Shown one piece after another: positions 51,417 to 60,947 of a stretch of DNA of 64,000 nt. Both the position numbers and the translations under genes were made by a program. The notes beneath the pieces were generated by a model. That model worked only from the letters and a program-made list of their open reading frames with translations. It was not told the DNA's origin and searched no databases. This DNA is from Gammaproteobacteria bacterium (GTDB lineage: Bacteria; Pseudomonadota; Gammaproteobacteria; Burkholderiales; Gallionellaceae): the NCBI GenBank assembly GCA_018813765.1, contig JAHJBC010000001.1, positions 124,001 to 188,000 on the forward strand, given 5' to 3'. How positions within the stretch are numbered: the first letter of the stretch is position 1; each line of letters opens with the position of its first letter.

Positions 51417-52499
51417 ATGATACTTTACCAGACCCTTCGCCCTGCCTTGCATGCCCTGCGCCGCCTGATGCCGCGCATCGCCGCCCTTGCACTGCTATCC
51501 GCCATGGCCGCACCGGTCTGGGCGGCTGCGCCGGTATTGCGCGTACTGGCCTGGCCGGGTTATGCCGACCCGGCTGTGGTGAAGAGTTTCGAGCAGCAAC
51601 ACGGGGTGCGCGTCGAGGTGACGGTGATCGATTCCGATTCCACGCTCTGGCACAAGATCAGCGCCGACGATGCCGCCTACGACGTGTTCGCCGTCAATGC
51701 CGCCGAGTTGCAACGTTACATCGCCTTGAACCTGTTGCAAACGGCCGACCCGGCCCGCATCCCCAACACCGCCCGCCAATTGCCGCGTTTCCGCAATCTG
51801 GCTTCCATTCCCGGACTGGTGCATCAAGGCCATGCCTATGGCATACCTTATACCTACTCGGAGATGGGATTGATCTACGACAAGCGGCAGATATCCTCGC
51901 CGCCGCAATCCATCGCCGCCCTCTGGGATCCGCGCTACCGCGGCAAGGTGCTGGCCTACGACGGCGGCACGCACAACTTCTCGCTCGCCGCGCAGACGCT
52001 GAAGACCGCGAGCCCCTTCCGTCTCGCCCGCGCCGACTGGCCGCGCGCGGTGGATCGCCTGATCGACATGCGCCGCAACGTGCTCGGTTTCTATAGCCAG
52101 CCGGAGGAATCGGTGCGGCTGTTCATGCGCCATGGCGCCGCATTGATGTTTGCCAACTATGGCATGCAACAGGTGCATCTGCTCAAGGCCGCCGGAGCCG
52201 ATATCGGCTATGCGATTCCGCGCGAAGGTGCGCTGACCTGGCTGGATTGCTGGACGATCACGCGCAGGGCGCGCGACCCGGCGCTGGCGCATGCGTGGAT
52301 CGATCACCTGCTCGGCGACCAGGCCAGCGCCCTGCTGGTGAAAGAACAGGGACTTGCCAACACCATCGCCGAGTCGGATGCCAGCCACGGCGACAACCGT
52401 CTGCTCTGGCTGGAACCGGTCGAGGATGCGGAACTGCGCGACAGGCTGTGGCAACGCATCCGTTCCGGGGATCGCGCCGCCAAGGTGCTGGCACCATGA
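51417..52499 (+). CDS. PotD-like periplasmic solute-binding protein
   Basis: A 360-residue periplasmic protein of the spermidine/putrescine-binding type. A signal peptide (about residues 1-37, cleavage near PVWAAAP) precedes RVLAWPGYADPAVVKSFEQQHGVRVEVTVIDSDSTLWHKI, and the domain has YDVFAVNAAELQRYI and YGIPYTYSEMGLIYDKR. There is no ABC permease or ATPase in the neighbourhood. Its stop overlaps the start of a membrane diguanylate cyclase. This suggests a sensor role, as NspS (norspermidine-binding) has with MbaA in Vibrio. GTG at 51408 is another possible start. Confidence 0.88.
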   Translation: MILYQTLRPALHALRRLMPRIAALALLSAMAAPVWAAAPVLRVLAWPGYADPAVVKSFEQQHGVRVEVTVIDSDSTLWHKISADDAAYDVFAVNAAELQRYIALNLLQTADPARIPNTARQLPRFRNLASIPGLVHQGHAYGIPYTYSEMGLIYDKRQISSPPQSIAALWDPRYRGKVLAYDGGTHNFSLAAQTLKTASPFRLARADWPRAVDRLIDMRRNVLGFYSQPEESVRLFMRHGAALMFANYGMQQVHLLKAAGADIGYAIPREGALTWLDCWTITRRARDPALAHAWIDHLLGDQASALLVKEQGLANTIAESDASHGDNRLLWLEPVEDAELRDRLWQRIRSGDRAAKVLAP

Positions 52500-54193
52500 G
52501 GTTCTCCATCGTCTGGCGACTGGGACTGCCGCTCGCCCTGCTCGGCGTGCTGGCGACCAGCCTGACCGGCTATTACGCCTACAACGCCAGCCGCGACCTG
52601 CTGGTGAAGGCGGCGGAAGAACGCCTGTTGACGGCAACGCGGGTATTGATGCGCCAGGTCACGGTCACACTGAAGAACACCGCCGCCGATGTGAAGATGA
52701 TCGCCGAACATCCGCAGGCGGCGAACATCCTGAACCGGTCCACCCCCAAGTTCCAGTCCATCGCAGAGAACAACGTGGGCATGCTGTTCGAGCGCATGCT
52801 GGCAGCGCACCCGGAATATTTTCAGATGCGCATGATCGACGCCAGCGCCCACGGTATCGAACGCATCCGCGTGGACCGCGACTCCCACGGCGTGCTGCGT
52901 ATAGGCAACGCCGACTTGCAGGAGAAGGGCCACTATCCCTATGTGTTCGAGACCCTGCGCCTGCCGCGCGGCACCGTGTACATTTCGCACGCCTCGATCA
53001 ACCACGAGGTCGGCGCCCATGCCGGTCTGGAAAAACCCGCGCTGCAGGTCGCGGCCCCGGTATACGGCAACAACGACAAGGTACTCGGCCTGATCGTGGT
53101 CAACGTCGACCTGAACAGATTGTTCTCGCAACTGGCAGCCGACCTGCCGCCGGAACTGGGACTCTATTTGAGCAACGGCAAGGGCGATTTCCTCATCCAT
53201 CCTAACCCGGCACGCGCCTTCGCTTTCGATCGCGGCCAAAGCGCGCTGGTGCAGGAAGAATTCCCCGCTGCCGCCGCGTTGCTGAACGGCAGCGATCAAC
53301 GCAAGGAGTTTGTGGTGACCTCCGGATCAGGGCGATCCGCCAGCGCGCTGGTGGCAGCCTTCATGCACCAGTCGCTGCCCAATCTGGCGGCCGAGGACGA
53401 TTTCGTGCTGGGCCTGGCGCAGCCGCTGGCGAGCGTGGTGGCGGAAAGCGACCGCCTCGCCACCGCCACGATGCGCATCGTGCTCGGCTTCAGCGCGCTG
53501 TCCATCCTGCTCGCCGCCTTGCTGGCGCTCACCATGGTGAGACCGTTGCGCCAGATCATGGAAGCGGTGTCGCGTTTCGCCGCGGACCGTAGCGGCGGCA
53601 CGCTGCCACTTGCCCGCAAGGACGAGATCGGCGTGCTCGCGCGCAGCATAGCCCACATGCAAACGCAGATACGCAACCAGCTCGAAAGCCTGCACGCGCA
53701 ACAGGACGAACTCGATCACCTTGCCAGCCACGACAGCCTGACCGGCCTGCCCAACCGCCGCCTGTTCCTCGACCGCCTCGACCGTGCGCTGGCCAGGGCC
53801 AGACGCAACCACACCACGCTGGCGCTGCTGTTCATCGATCTGGACAATTTCAAGGACATCAACGACACGCACGGCCATGCGGCTGGCGACGCGGTGTTGT
53901 GCGCCGTGGCGCAACGCTTGCAGGGATTACTGCGCGGCGCCGACACGGTGGCCAGGCTGGGCGGCGACGAGTTCGTCATCCTGGTCGAAGGCGCCAGGGA
54001 TGCCGACGCCATCGATCAACTGGTACACAAGGTGAATGAAACACTGGCTGAGCCGATCCGGCATGAGGATCTCGAACTGCCGACCTCGGGCAGCATTGGC
54101 ATCAGCCGCTATCCCGAAGACGGCAAGGATGCCAACGCGCTGCTCGCCGTCGCCGACCAGGCGATGTACCGGGCCAAGGCCGGGAAACGCTGA
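52496..54193 (+). CDS. Membrane diguanylate cyclase: Cache, HAMP, GGDEF
   Basis: A 565-residue inner-membrane protein. Helix 1 is near residues 8-28, a large periplasmic Cache-type domain spans about 30-310, helix 2 is near 323-345, HAMP follows (PLRQIMEAVSRFAADRSGGTLP), and a GGDEF domain ends the chain. The active site is GGDEF at 489-493 with an RxxD I-site (Arg480-Asp483). It should make c-di-GMP. The ATG overlaps the stop of the PotD-like gene by four bases, so a direct partnership is likely, with the binding protein contacting the periplasmic domain. Its TGA abuts the stop of the convergent mscS-type gene. Confidence 0.93.
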   Translation: MRFSIVWRLGLPLALLGVLATSLTGYYAYNASRDLLVKAAEERLLTATRVLMRQVTVTLKNTAADVKMIAEHPQAANILNRSTPKFQSIAENNVGMLFERMLAAHPEYFQMRMIDASAHGIERIRVDRDSHGVLRIGNADLQEKGHYPYVFETLRLPRGTVYISHASINHEVGAHAGLEKPALQVAAPVYGNNDKVLGLIVVNVDLNRLFSQLAADLPPELGLYLSNGKGDFLIHPNPARAFAFDRGQSALVQEEFPAAAALLNGSDQRKEFVVTSGSGRSASALVAAFMHQSLPNLAAEDDFVLGLAQPLASVVAESDRLATATMRIVLGFSALSILLAALLALTMVRPLRQIMEAVSRFAADRSGGTLPLARKDEIGVLARSIAHMQTQIRNQLESLHAQQDELDHLASHDSLTGLPNRRLFLDRLDRALARARRNHTTLALLFIDLDNFKDINDTHGHAAGDAVLCAVAQRLQGLLRGADTVARLGGDEFVILVEGARDADAIDQLVHKVNETLAEPIRHEDLELPTSGSIGISRYPEDGKDANALLAVADQAMYRAKAGKR

Positions 54194-55087
54194 TCAGTTC
54201 CCCTGTTCGCCGTTCTTCAGCCCGAGTGCGGGTGCCTTGCCCGGATCGTCCTGCCCGGCATGGATCACGGTCAGATGCGGATAAGGGATCTCGATGCCTT
54301 GCGCATCGAAGGCTTCCTTGATCCGCTTCAGGAACTCGCGGCGCACGCCCCACTGTTCCAGCGCGACGGTCTTGAAGCGGCAGCGCAGCACGATGTCGGA
54401 ATCGCCCCAGTCCTGCACGCCGGCGATCTCGATGTCCTCGAGGATCTTGCCGCCTATCGATTCGTCGTCCCGCATTTGGCCCGCGACCTGCCGCATGACC
54501 TTGTATGCATTGTCGACGTTCTCGCTGTAGGCGATGCTGACGTCGATCACCGCATAGGCATAGCCGCGCGATTTGTTGGTGACAGTGGTGATGAGTCCGT
54601 TGGGGATGTAGTGGACGCTGCCTTCATAGTCGCGCAGGCTGACATAACGCAGGGTGATGTCCTCCACCAAGCCGGTCTTGCCGCCTACCTCGACCACATC
54701 GCCCTGGCGGATCTGGTTCTCCAGCAGCATGAAGAAGCCGTTGAAATAATCCTTGATCAGGCTCTGCGCGCCGAAACCCACGGCCAGGCCGACCACACCG
54801 GCGGCACCGAGGATGGGCGCGATGGAGATGCCGATCTCGCTCAACACCAGCATGCCCGCCACCAGCGAGATCACCACGGTGGAGATGTAGCGGAACACGC
54901 GCGCCAGCGTCTCGATGCGGCGTCTGTCTTCCGCCGAGTCCGCATGCCGGTTCATGTAATCGCGGAACATGCGGATCAGCCTGCGGCTCAGGTGCAGCAA
55001 TACCCAAGCCAGCACCAGAATGACAACGACATGCAACAGGTCTTTGGAAAGATGCAGGTAATCGAATATGCCAGCTTTGTCGTTCAT
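54194..55087 (-). CDS. MscS-family mechanosensitive channel
   Basis: A 297-residue MscS-type channel. It has two to three N-terminal helices (about residues 17-35, 65-85, 92-110) and the pore-lining helix with GAAGVVGLAVGFGAQSLIKDYFNGFFMLLENQ, and a beta domain with GDVVEVGGKTGLVEDITLRYVSLRDYEGSVHYIPNG. It releases solutes upon hypo-osmotic shock. It is coupled to the DapB-like gene by a 4-base overlap, an odd pairing. ATG at 55087 is used. Confidence 0.93.
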   Translation of the reverse strand: MNDKAGIFDYLHLSKDLLHVVVILVLAWVLLHLSRRLIRMFRDYMNRHADSAEDRRRIETLARVFRYISTVVISLVAGMLVLSEIGISIAPILGAAGVVGLAVGFGAQSLIKDYFNGFFMLLENQIRQGDVVEVGGKTGLVEDITLRYVSLRDYEGSVHYIPNGLITTVTNKSRGYAYAVIDVSIAYSENVDNAYKVMRQVAGQMRDDESIGGKILEDIEIAGVQDWGDSDIVLRCRFKTVALEQWGVRREFLKRIKEAFDAQGIEIPYPHLTVIHAGQDDPGKAPALGLKNGEQGN

Positions 55088-55896
55088 GGCGTTTCCCGTC
55101 CCGTCGGTGGTTGCGGTAAGTTGGCACCGGAAGCCGGATCGTCGGTAGCGAGCTGCAACTCGGCGCGCATCAGGCGCATCAACAGCTCCTCGAAAGTGTA
55201 AAAACCCTTGTCGCAGTTCGCGAGATGGCTCAACGCGAATGCCGCGCCGGTACCGAAAGCCTCGCGCCGGATCGAATCGTGGATCAGGCGCACGGTCTGG
55301 TGCGGAAAGCCGAAAATGACCTCGTGGTGGCCGACGATGCCGCCGAAGCGCAGTGAGGTGATCTGGTCCGCGTCCACTTCCAGCGTTTCGGCGATCTTGC
55401 GCGCCGTGCCCGAGATCTCCGGTTTGTCGCGGAAGTGCTGCTCGACGATCTGCACGTCGGCGAACGGCGCGGCCCTGCGCAACAGCTTGGCCGCCACGAT
55501 CAAAAAGTTGATGCCGAGCGTGATGTTGGGCGAACACATCACGCGCGTGTCCTGCCCGAGCTCGCGCGCATAGGCCAGGTCGTCTTCGGTGTAGGCCGAG
55601 ATCGCGCTGAGCAGCATGATGCCGCGTTTGCGCACTTCCTCGCCGTAGGCGCGCAGGCTCTGCGGCGAAGAGAAATCCACCAGCGCATCCACCGGCGTCT
55701 CGTCGAACAGCGTGGCAAAGGGAAACTGCTCCAGCGAGAGCACGGGCACTTCCGTGCCGGGATGGGTCAGCCGTCCCTCGACCGGCGTGCGCCGCGCGAT
55801 CCAGCGCAGGTCGAAGCGCTGGTCGCCGCCCAGTATGTTCGCCACGGCCTGTCCCGCCCTGCCGTAGCCCACCAGTCCTACCCTGATCTTCTCCAA
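55084..55896 (-). CDS. DapB-like oxidoreductase (dihydrodipicolinate reductase family)
   Basis: A 270-residue protein with an N-terminal Rossmann motif GLVGYGRAGQAV and DapB-like C-terminal region. The catalytic-helix area, EAHHxHKVDAPSGTA in true DapB, reads EQHFRDKPEISGTA, so the second His is Phe and the DAPSG loop is changed. It may be a paralogue with another NAD(P)H-dependent role, or a divergent DapB. It is coupled to the mscS-type gene by a 4-base overlap. A second, canonical dapB would be expected elsewhere in the genome. Confidence 0.75.
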   Translation of the reverse strand: MEKIRVGLVGYGRAGQAVANILGGDQRFDLRWIARRTPVEGRLTHPGTEVPVLSLEQFPFATLFDETPVDALVDFSSPQSLRAYGEEVRKRGIMLLSAISAYTEDDLAYARELGQDTRVMCSPNITLGINFLIVAAKLLRRAAPFADVQIVEQHFRDKPEISGTARKIAETLEVDADQITSLRFGGIVGHHEVIFGFPHQTVRLIHDSIRREAFGTGAAFALSHLANCDKGFYTFEELLMRLMRAELQLATDDPASGANLPQPPTGRETP

Positions 55897-56000
55897 AACG
55901 TCTGCCTTTCTGAAATCCAGTTACAATTTTGACGTGCTGTCACGCCCAGGGGAATACTGTTTTACCCTCCACATCCCGGCTCACCTCCGGGCGGGCCGCC

Positions 56001-57953
56001 TCACTCCATCAGCCAGAAGAACGCGAGCGGCGGAATGAGCAGCGCGTCGTTTTCCACCCTGATGCGCTCTCCGGCGCGGATGTCGGTCAGTGCATCCTGT
56101 CGACACAGTCCGATCGCTTTCAGCACCCCGGTATCCAGCACCTGGGGCTCGTTGTTGAAATTGCACAGCACCAGCACGCAACTGGCCGGAGTCCGGATGT
56201 CGGTCCGGCAATAGGCCAGCAGGTTGGGGTTGCCGGTGTCGATCATGCGGCGGTTGTCGAAGTCGGCGAACGCGGGCGTCTCCTTGCGCAGTGCGATCAG
56301 TTTCTTCAGGCCGCTGAAGATGCGCTGCTCTACCGTGCCTTTTTCATGCCTGCGCGCGGCCTTGGTCCAGTCGAACGACGCACGGTGCACCCAGCGGGAA
56401 TCGTTGCGCCTGAGCGGGTCGGCCAGATATTCCAGGTTGTTCAGCATGCCGATGGCATCGCCGCCATACAGCAGGGGGATGCCGCCGAACGACAGGATCA
56501 CACTGTGCAGCAGCAGGATGGTATCGACGGCCGCGGTGATCGCCTGCTCGTCCCCGCTCTCCAGCGCGCTCTCCAGTCCGACCAGCGATGCGAGCGCGCC
56601 CGAGATGCGCGCGTCCCCGGTCTCGACATTCTCGCCGAACGGGAATCCGCGCGCCGGCGAGCTGGCGAACCTGCCGGTGAAATAATCGACCAGGAAGCGC
56701 CGGTGCGCCGCCGGGTCGTATCCGGCCAGTCGGGCATCGTTGTCGTCGAAGCCCAGGCCGATGTCGTCATGGCAGCGTACATAGTTCAGCCAGGTCGCGC
56801 GCTCCAGCTTCTGCGGCAGGTTGCCCGTCCCGAGATTGAGCAATTTGGCATTCTTGGTCGCCACGCCGTCCCACAGCAGCGACATCAGCACCGCGTTGTA
56901 GGCGATCTCGCATTCCTTCGCGCTCAGCGCGTCCTCGCCGAAATACTTGGCGATCTCGGCGGGCGCCACGATCGCCTCGGCGATGAACAGCACGCCGGGC
57001 GCAGTCACCTGGCAGCAGTCCTTCATCAGTTGCAGCAGCAGGTGCGCCTCGCGTTCGTTCTGACAGGTGCTGCCGATCTTCTTCCACAGGAAGGCGACCG
57101 CATCCAGGCGCAGGATGTCGGCGCCCTTGTTGGCCCAGAACAGCATGATGTCCACCATCTCGACCAGCACGGCGGGATTGTGATAGTTCAGGTCCCACTG
57201 GTATTCGTTGAACACCGTCATCACCCATTTGCCCATCTGTTCGTCCCAGGTGAAATTGCCGGGCGCGGTGTTGGGGAATATTTCCGGCATGGTCTCTTCG
57301 TACAGATCGGGCGTGTCGCGGTTGTCGAAGACGTAGTAGTAATCCTGATAGTGCTGTTCGCCCGCGCGCGCGCGCTGCGCCCACTCGTGCTCGTTCGAGG
57401 TATGGTTGACCACCACATCGAGCACCAGCAACATCTCGCGCTTTTTCAACGTGGCGGCGAGCGCATCGAGATCCTCTATCGTGCCGAAGCGCGCATCCAG
57501 CTTGTGGAAATCGCGCACGGCGTAGCCGCCGTCGCTGTGCTGCGGCGGACAATCGAGCATCGGCATGATGTGCAGCAGGTTGATGCCGAGCTCCTGCAGA
57601 TAGGGCAGGCGCGCACGCAACCCCCGCAGGTCGCCGGCGAAGCGGTCGCAATAGAGCGCCATGCCCACCCATTTCTGGCTCATGAACCAGTTGTAATCGC
57701 GCTCGCGCGCCAGGTCGGAGCGGCGCAAATGCGGCAAGCGCTCGATGTAGCGAAAGGCCATGGTCTCGACCAGCCGCACCATGTGTTGCTTGAAATCCGG
57801 GCGCGTGCCGTAGAGCAACTGGAACAGACGGTGGATGGAATAGAAGTTCGCGCCCAGCCGGGTGTAAAAATGGCGCAGGCGATAGTTGCCGAGCTCGGGA
57901 TTGAGCTCGGCCAGGATTTCGTTCATCAGCGCATGCGATGCCTGCTCATACAT
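56001..57953 (-). CDS. Amylosucrase
   Basis: A 650-residue GH13 enzyme that transfers glucose from sucrose to an alpha-1,4-glucan, releasing fructose. The N-terminal helical domain (to about residue 100) precedes a TIM barrel with VVNHTSNEHEWAQ, DILRLDAVAFLWK (nucleophile Asp), LFIAEAIVAP (acid/base Glu) and VRCHDDIG (stabilising Asp), matching amylosucrases such as that of Neisseria. There is no signal peptide, so it is cytosolic. The last gene of the sucrose operon, it starts 8 bases inside the phosphatase gene's 3' end. It would let the cell mobilise sucrose into glycogen-like glucan. Confidence 0.93.
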   Translation of the reverse strand: MYEQASHALMNEILAELNPELGNYRLRHFYTRLGANFYSIHRLFQLLYGTRPDFKQHMVRLVETMAFRYIERLPHLRRSDLARERDYNWFMSQKWVGMALYCDRFAGDLRGLRARLPYLQELGINLLHIMPMLDCPPQHSDGGYAVRDFHKLDARFGTIEDLDALAATLKKREMLLVLDVVVNHTSNEHEWAQRARAGEQHYQDYYYVFDNRDTPDLYEETMPEIFPNTAPGNFTWDEQMGKWVMTVFNEYQWDLNYHNPAVLVEMVDIMLFWANKGADILRLDAVAFLWKKIGSTCQNEREAHLLLQLMKDCCQVTAPGVLFIAEAIVAPAEIAKYFGEDALSAKECEIAYNAVLMSLLWDGVATKNAKLLNLGTGNLPQKLERATWLNYVRCHDDIGLGFDDNDARLAGYDPAAHRRFLVDYFTGRFASSPARGFPFGENVETGDARISGALASLVGLESALESGDEQAITAAVDTILLLHSVILSFGGIPLLYGGDAIGMLNNLEYLADPLRRNDSRWVHRASFDWTKAARRHEKGTVEQRIFSGLKKLIALRKETPAFADFDNRRMIDTGNPNLLAYCRTDIRTPASCVLVLCNFNNEPQVLDTGVLKAIGLCRQDALTDIRAGERIRVENDALLIPPLAFFWLME

Positions 57954-58797
57954 CTGTCGTTCCCTCCCGTCCCGGCGCGCGCAGCCAGTCGTCGATCTCC
58001 GGCCAGAAATGCGCGACGCCTTCGATGATACCCGCGCTGTAGTTGCCGTTCATCCCGAGGTAGCCGCCCCTGGCCACATACAGCGCATCGTTTTGCGCCT
58101 TCAGCGCCTGCTCCCTGGTCGGCGCATCGGCATTGGCCACCAGCACGGACGGAATCTCGCTCAGCATCACGTCCAGGTCGTTGCCGCTGTCGCCGGCGAA
58201 CAGCGTGTTGCGCAGCCCGAAGCCGTTGCAGCGCATCAGGAAACGGATCGCCTGCAGTTTCCCGGCGCTGGACGGCAGTATATCCAGCAATCCGCGCCTG
58301 CCCGGCATCTCCATGCTCCAGACCAGATTGGCCTTGATGCCGCCCGTGTCCAGGCGCGCGCGCATCTCGCCGAGCAGCGCCTCCGCATCCACGTCGGGAT
58401 CGGCGTAGTAGCTGAGCTTGTGGCGATTCTGCTTCGCTTCTTCCTGCGGCTGCAATCCCGGGAATTCGCCCAGCAGGCGGCGCAGCTCGTCGCAACTCCG
58501 GCCTTGCCAGTCGGCGGCTATCCAGTCGTCCCACGCTTTCCAGCGCTGCCACGCGGCAGGGTCGATCCGGTAGATGGTGCTACCGACATCCGAGATGACG
58601 AACTGCGGACGCGGCAGTTCGAATTCCGCCATCGCCTGTTCGACCAGTGCGCGCGAGCGGCCGGAGACATAGGCCAGCGCCACATCGTGGCGGCGCGCCA
58701 GCCGATCGAAGCACGCGCGCGCACCTGGCGACTCGGGTTCGATGCCGTTCGGCAGCAACGTCCGGTCGAGGTCGGTGCACAGCAGCAGCCGTTTCAA
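57946..58797 (-). CDS. Sucrose-phosphate phosphatase (HAD IIB)
   Basis: A 283-residue HAD phosphatase with nucleophile motif CTDLDRTLLPN, ISDVGSTIYR, YVSGRS and GDSGNDLDVML. It matches sucrose-6-phosphate phosphatases that complete sucrose synthesis. The start is TTG at 58797, because it overlaps the TGA of the synthase gene (TTGA, 4 bases), as at the other junctions of this operon, and the HAD core begins there. No other start fits. It overlaps amylosucrase by 8 bases. Confidence 0.9.
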   Translation of the reverse strand: MKRLLLCTDLDRTLLPNGIEPESPGARACFDRLARRHDVALAYVSGRSRALVEQAMAEFELPRPQFVISDVGSTIYRIDPAAWQRWKAWDDWIAADWQGRSCDELRRLLGEFPGLQPQEEAKQNRHKLSYYADPDVDAEALLGEMRARLDTGGIKANLVWSMEMPGRRGLLDILPSSAGKLQAIRFLMRCNGFGLRNTLFAGDSGNDLDVMLSEIPSVLVANADAPTREQALKAQNDALYVARGGYLGMNGNYSAGIIEGVAHFWPEIDDWLRAPGREGTTDV

Positions 58798-60947
58798 GTC
58801 TGGCCCCCGCACTCTTCGAAAAAGGCGTAATGCTGCATCGCCTCCATGATGCCCGCCGCACCGCGGCTGCCGGAAAAATAGATGCGTTCCATGTTCACCA
58901 GGCCGGACAGCTCGGCCAGATGCTGGCTGTCCACCACCACGCCCATGGTGTTGCCCATCAGCATGTCGGCGTCGGCAGCGGTCACTCCGGCGACGAGCGT
59001 GCGCTCCAGCGCAAAATCCAGTCGCGACGCGACCCAGCGCAGCGCCAGCCCCTTGCTGGCCCGGATCGGCAGCACATCGAGGAACTGGCCGAACGAGAAC
59101 ACGGTGTTCACGGCCTGCTCGTTGCGCAACAGCAACTGGCGTATCTGCTGGATGTCCGCCACGCCGGGATCGATGTAATAGCTGAGCTTGAACGCACCCT
59201 GGAATCGTTTTGACTGCATCTCGAGGCCGGGCACCTCTTTCAGCAGTTCGCGCAATGCCGCCGGGTTCCACAGATGGTTGATGTGCCGCTCCCACGCTTC
59301 GTCCTGATTCAGTTCGGGGCCGTAGTAGATCTCCGTGCCTTGAGAAGCGATCAGGAAATCCGGTTCGCGGATTCGGTGCTGGCGCAATACCGCCAGCGCA
59401 TCGTCCAGCCTGCGGCCGGTCGCCAGTCCGAACATGATCCCGCGCCGATGTTCCTGCAGGACCTGCATGAGTGTCGGCAGCGACTCGCTGTCGCCGGTCA
59501 GGTTCAGGTCCAGGCTGCTGATGAACACCCGCTCGCAGGATGGCGTCCTGCGCTTGCCTTTCATGACCCTGGGCGGACGCGCGGCCTTGTCGGCGAGCGG
59601 CCGGATCGCAGCCAGATAACTTTCCGCATGCGCCTTCCATGAATAGTGCTGCCGCACGCCCCGCATGCCGTTTCTCGACAGTTTGCGCCAATTCTCGCGG
59701 TCGCCCAGCAACGCCAGTATCCTGGCAGCCATCGCGGCCTTGTCGAGCGGATCGATAAGATAGCCGTTGCTGCAATTCCCGATGATGTCGACCGGCCCGC
59801 CGTCTTCGGTCGCGACGATAGGCAAGCCGCAGGCGGCGGCTTCGATCAGCGTCAACCCGAACGGTTCGGTCAGCGCCGGATTGACGAACACGCCATGTCC
59901 GGCGGCAGCCAGCCGGTACAGTTCGGCCACTTCCTCCGGGCGGTGATGTTTGGGATAGGCCACCTTGCCGTACAGGTCGTTCTTGTCGATCGCCAGCAGG
60001 ATCTCGTTCAGCACGCCGCGTGCCACCGGCTCCATCTCCTGGATGTCGTCGCGATTCCCTGCCACCACCACCAGGTTGGCGGCCTGCTGCAACTCGGCCG
60101 ATTCGCCATAGGCGTCGATCAGGGTCGCGATGTTCTTCTTCGGGTCCGGTCGCGACAGCGCCAGGATGAGCGGTTTCTGCGGCTGTTTGAGGAAGCGGCG
60201 CAATTCCAGCGCGATCCTGCTTTGCTTCTCGTCGCCCCGCGGCGGGAAGAACTGCCCGGTATCCGTACCGGGCGGGATCGTCAGCATGCAGTCCGGCTGG
60301 TAGAAATCATACAGCGCGTATTGCTGCTCGATCTCCTGCCTGGTGCTGGTAACGACGCGTTCGGCGACACCCAGCGTCATCTCCTCCGCCTCGATGCGGC
60401 GCGACATGTTGTAGACCGATTCCAGTTCGGACTGTTTGACGCCGCCGGCCATCAGACGCTTGCGCTTGCTCCGGCCCAGCGAATGTCCGGTATGCACCAG
60501 CGGGATGCCGAGTTGCAGCGACAGCCGCGATGCCACATAGCCGGAATCCGCATAATGGCTGTGCAACACGTCGGGCAGGCGCGCTTGCGACTTGAGATAG
60601 CCCAGCACGTTGTCGGAATAACTCTCCAGTGAATCCCACAACAACTCCTTGCGCAGATATCCCTGCTCGCCGCAGCGGATGCGCACGATGCGCGACTTGC
60701 CGCACAGCGGTTCGACCGGTTCGGCGTAGTCGGGACTGACCTGCGGGTCCTCGACCAGCCGGGTCAGCAGATCCACCCTTTCCACATCCGCATGCGCGCC
60801 CAGTGCGCGTGCAAGTTCGACGACATATTTGGTCTGTCCGCCGGTATCGGCATCGCGCCCGAGTTCGAGATCGTGACCGCGTATCAGGCCGTGGATGCTG
60901 ACCAGCACGATGTACAGCGGCCTGTGCGATTGGCGCCGGCGCTTCAC
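58794..60947 (-). CDS. Sucrose-phosphate synthase with C-terminal HAD-like domain
   Basis: A 717-residue enzyme joining UDP-glucose or ADP-glucose to fructose 6-phosphate. The N-terminal GT4 domain has GLIRGHDLELGRDADTGGQT, VLHSHYADSGYVA, HTGHSLGRSKRKRL and NPALTEPFGLTLIEAAACGLP (the E-x7-E motif). The C-terminal 230 residues form a phosphatase-like domain (SSLDLNLTGDSESL). It lacks the DxDxT nucleophile motif, so it is probably inactive. The start is GTG 60947, overlapping the fructokinase TGA (GTGA). A longer in-frame region upstream lies in fructokinase and is rejected. Confidence 0.93.
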   Translation of the reverse strand: MKRRRQSHRPLYIVLVSIHGLIRGHDLELGRDADTGGQTKYVVELARALGAHADVERVDLLTRLVEDPQVSPDYAEPVEPLCGKSRIVRIRCGEQGYLRKELLWDSLESYSDNVLGYLKSQARLPDVLHSHYADSGYVASRLSLQLGIPLVHTGHSLGRSKRKRLMAGGVKQSELESVYNMSRRIEAEEMTLGVAERVVTSTRQEIEQQYALYDFYQPDCMLTIPPGTDTGQFFPPRGDEKQSRIALELRRFLKQPQKPLILALSRPDPKKNIATLIDAYGESAELQQAANLVVVAGNRDDIQEMEPVARGVLNEILLAIDKNDLYGKVAYPKHHRPEEVAELYRLAAAGHGVFVNPALTEPFGLTLIEAAACGLPIVATEDGGPVDIIGNCSNGYLIDPLDKAAMAARILALLGDRENWRKLSRNGMRGVRQHYSWKAHAESYLAAIRPLADKAARPPRVMKGKRRTPSCERVFISSLDLNLTGDSESLPTLMQVLQEHRRGIMFGLATGRRLDDALAVLRQHRIREPDFLIASQGTEIYYGPELNQDEAWERHINHLWNPAALRELLKEVPGLEMQSKRFQGAFKLSYYIDPGVADIQQIRQLLLRNEQAVNTVFSFGQFLDVLPIRASKGLALRWVASRLDFALERTLVAGVTAADADMLMGNTMGVVVDSQHLAELSGLVNMERIYFSGSRGAAGIMEAMQHYAFFEECGGQT

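Noticed and set aside
55929-58028. 699-codon frame antisense to amylosucrase
   Set aside because: The opposite strand has full GH13 catalytic motifs. The antisense frame is a GC-driven shadow.
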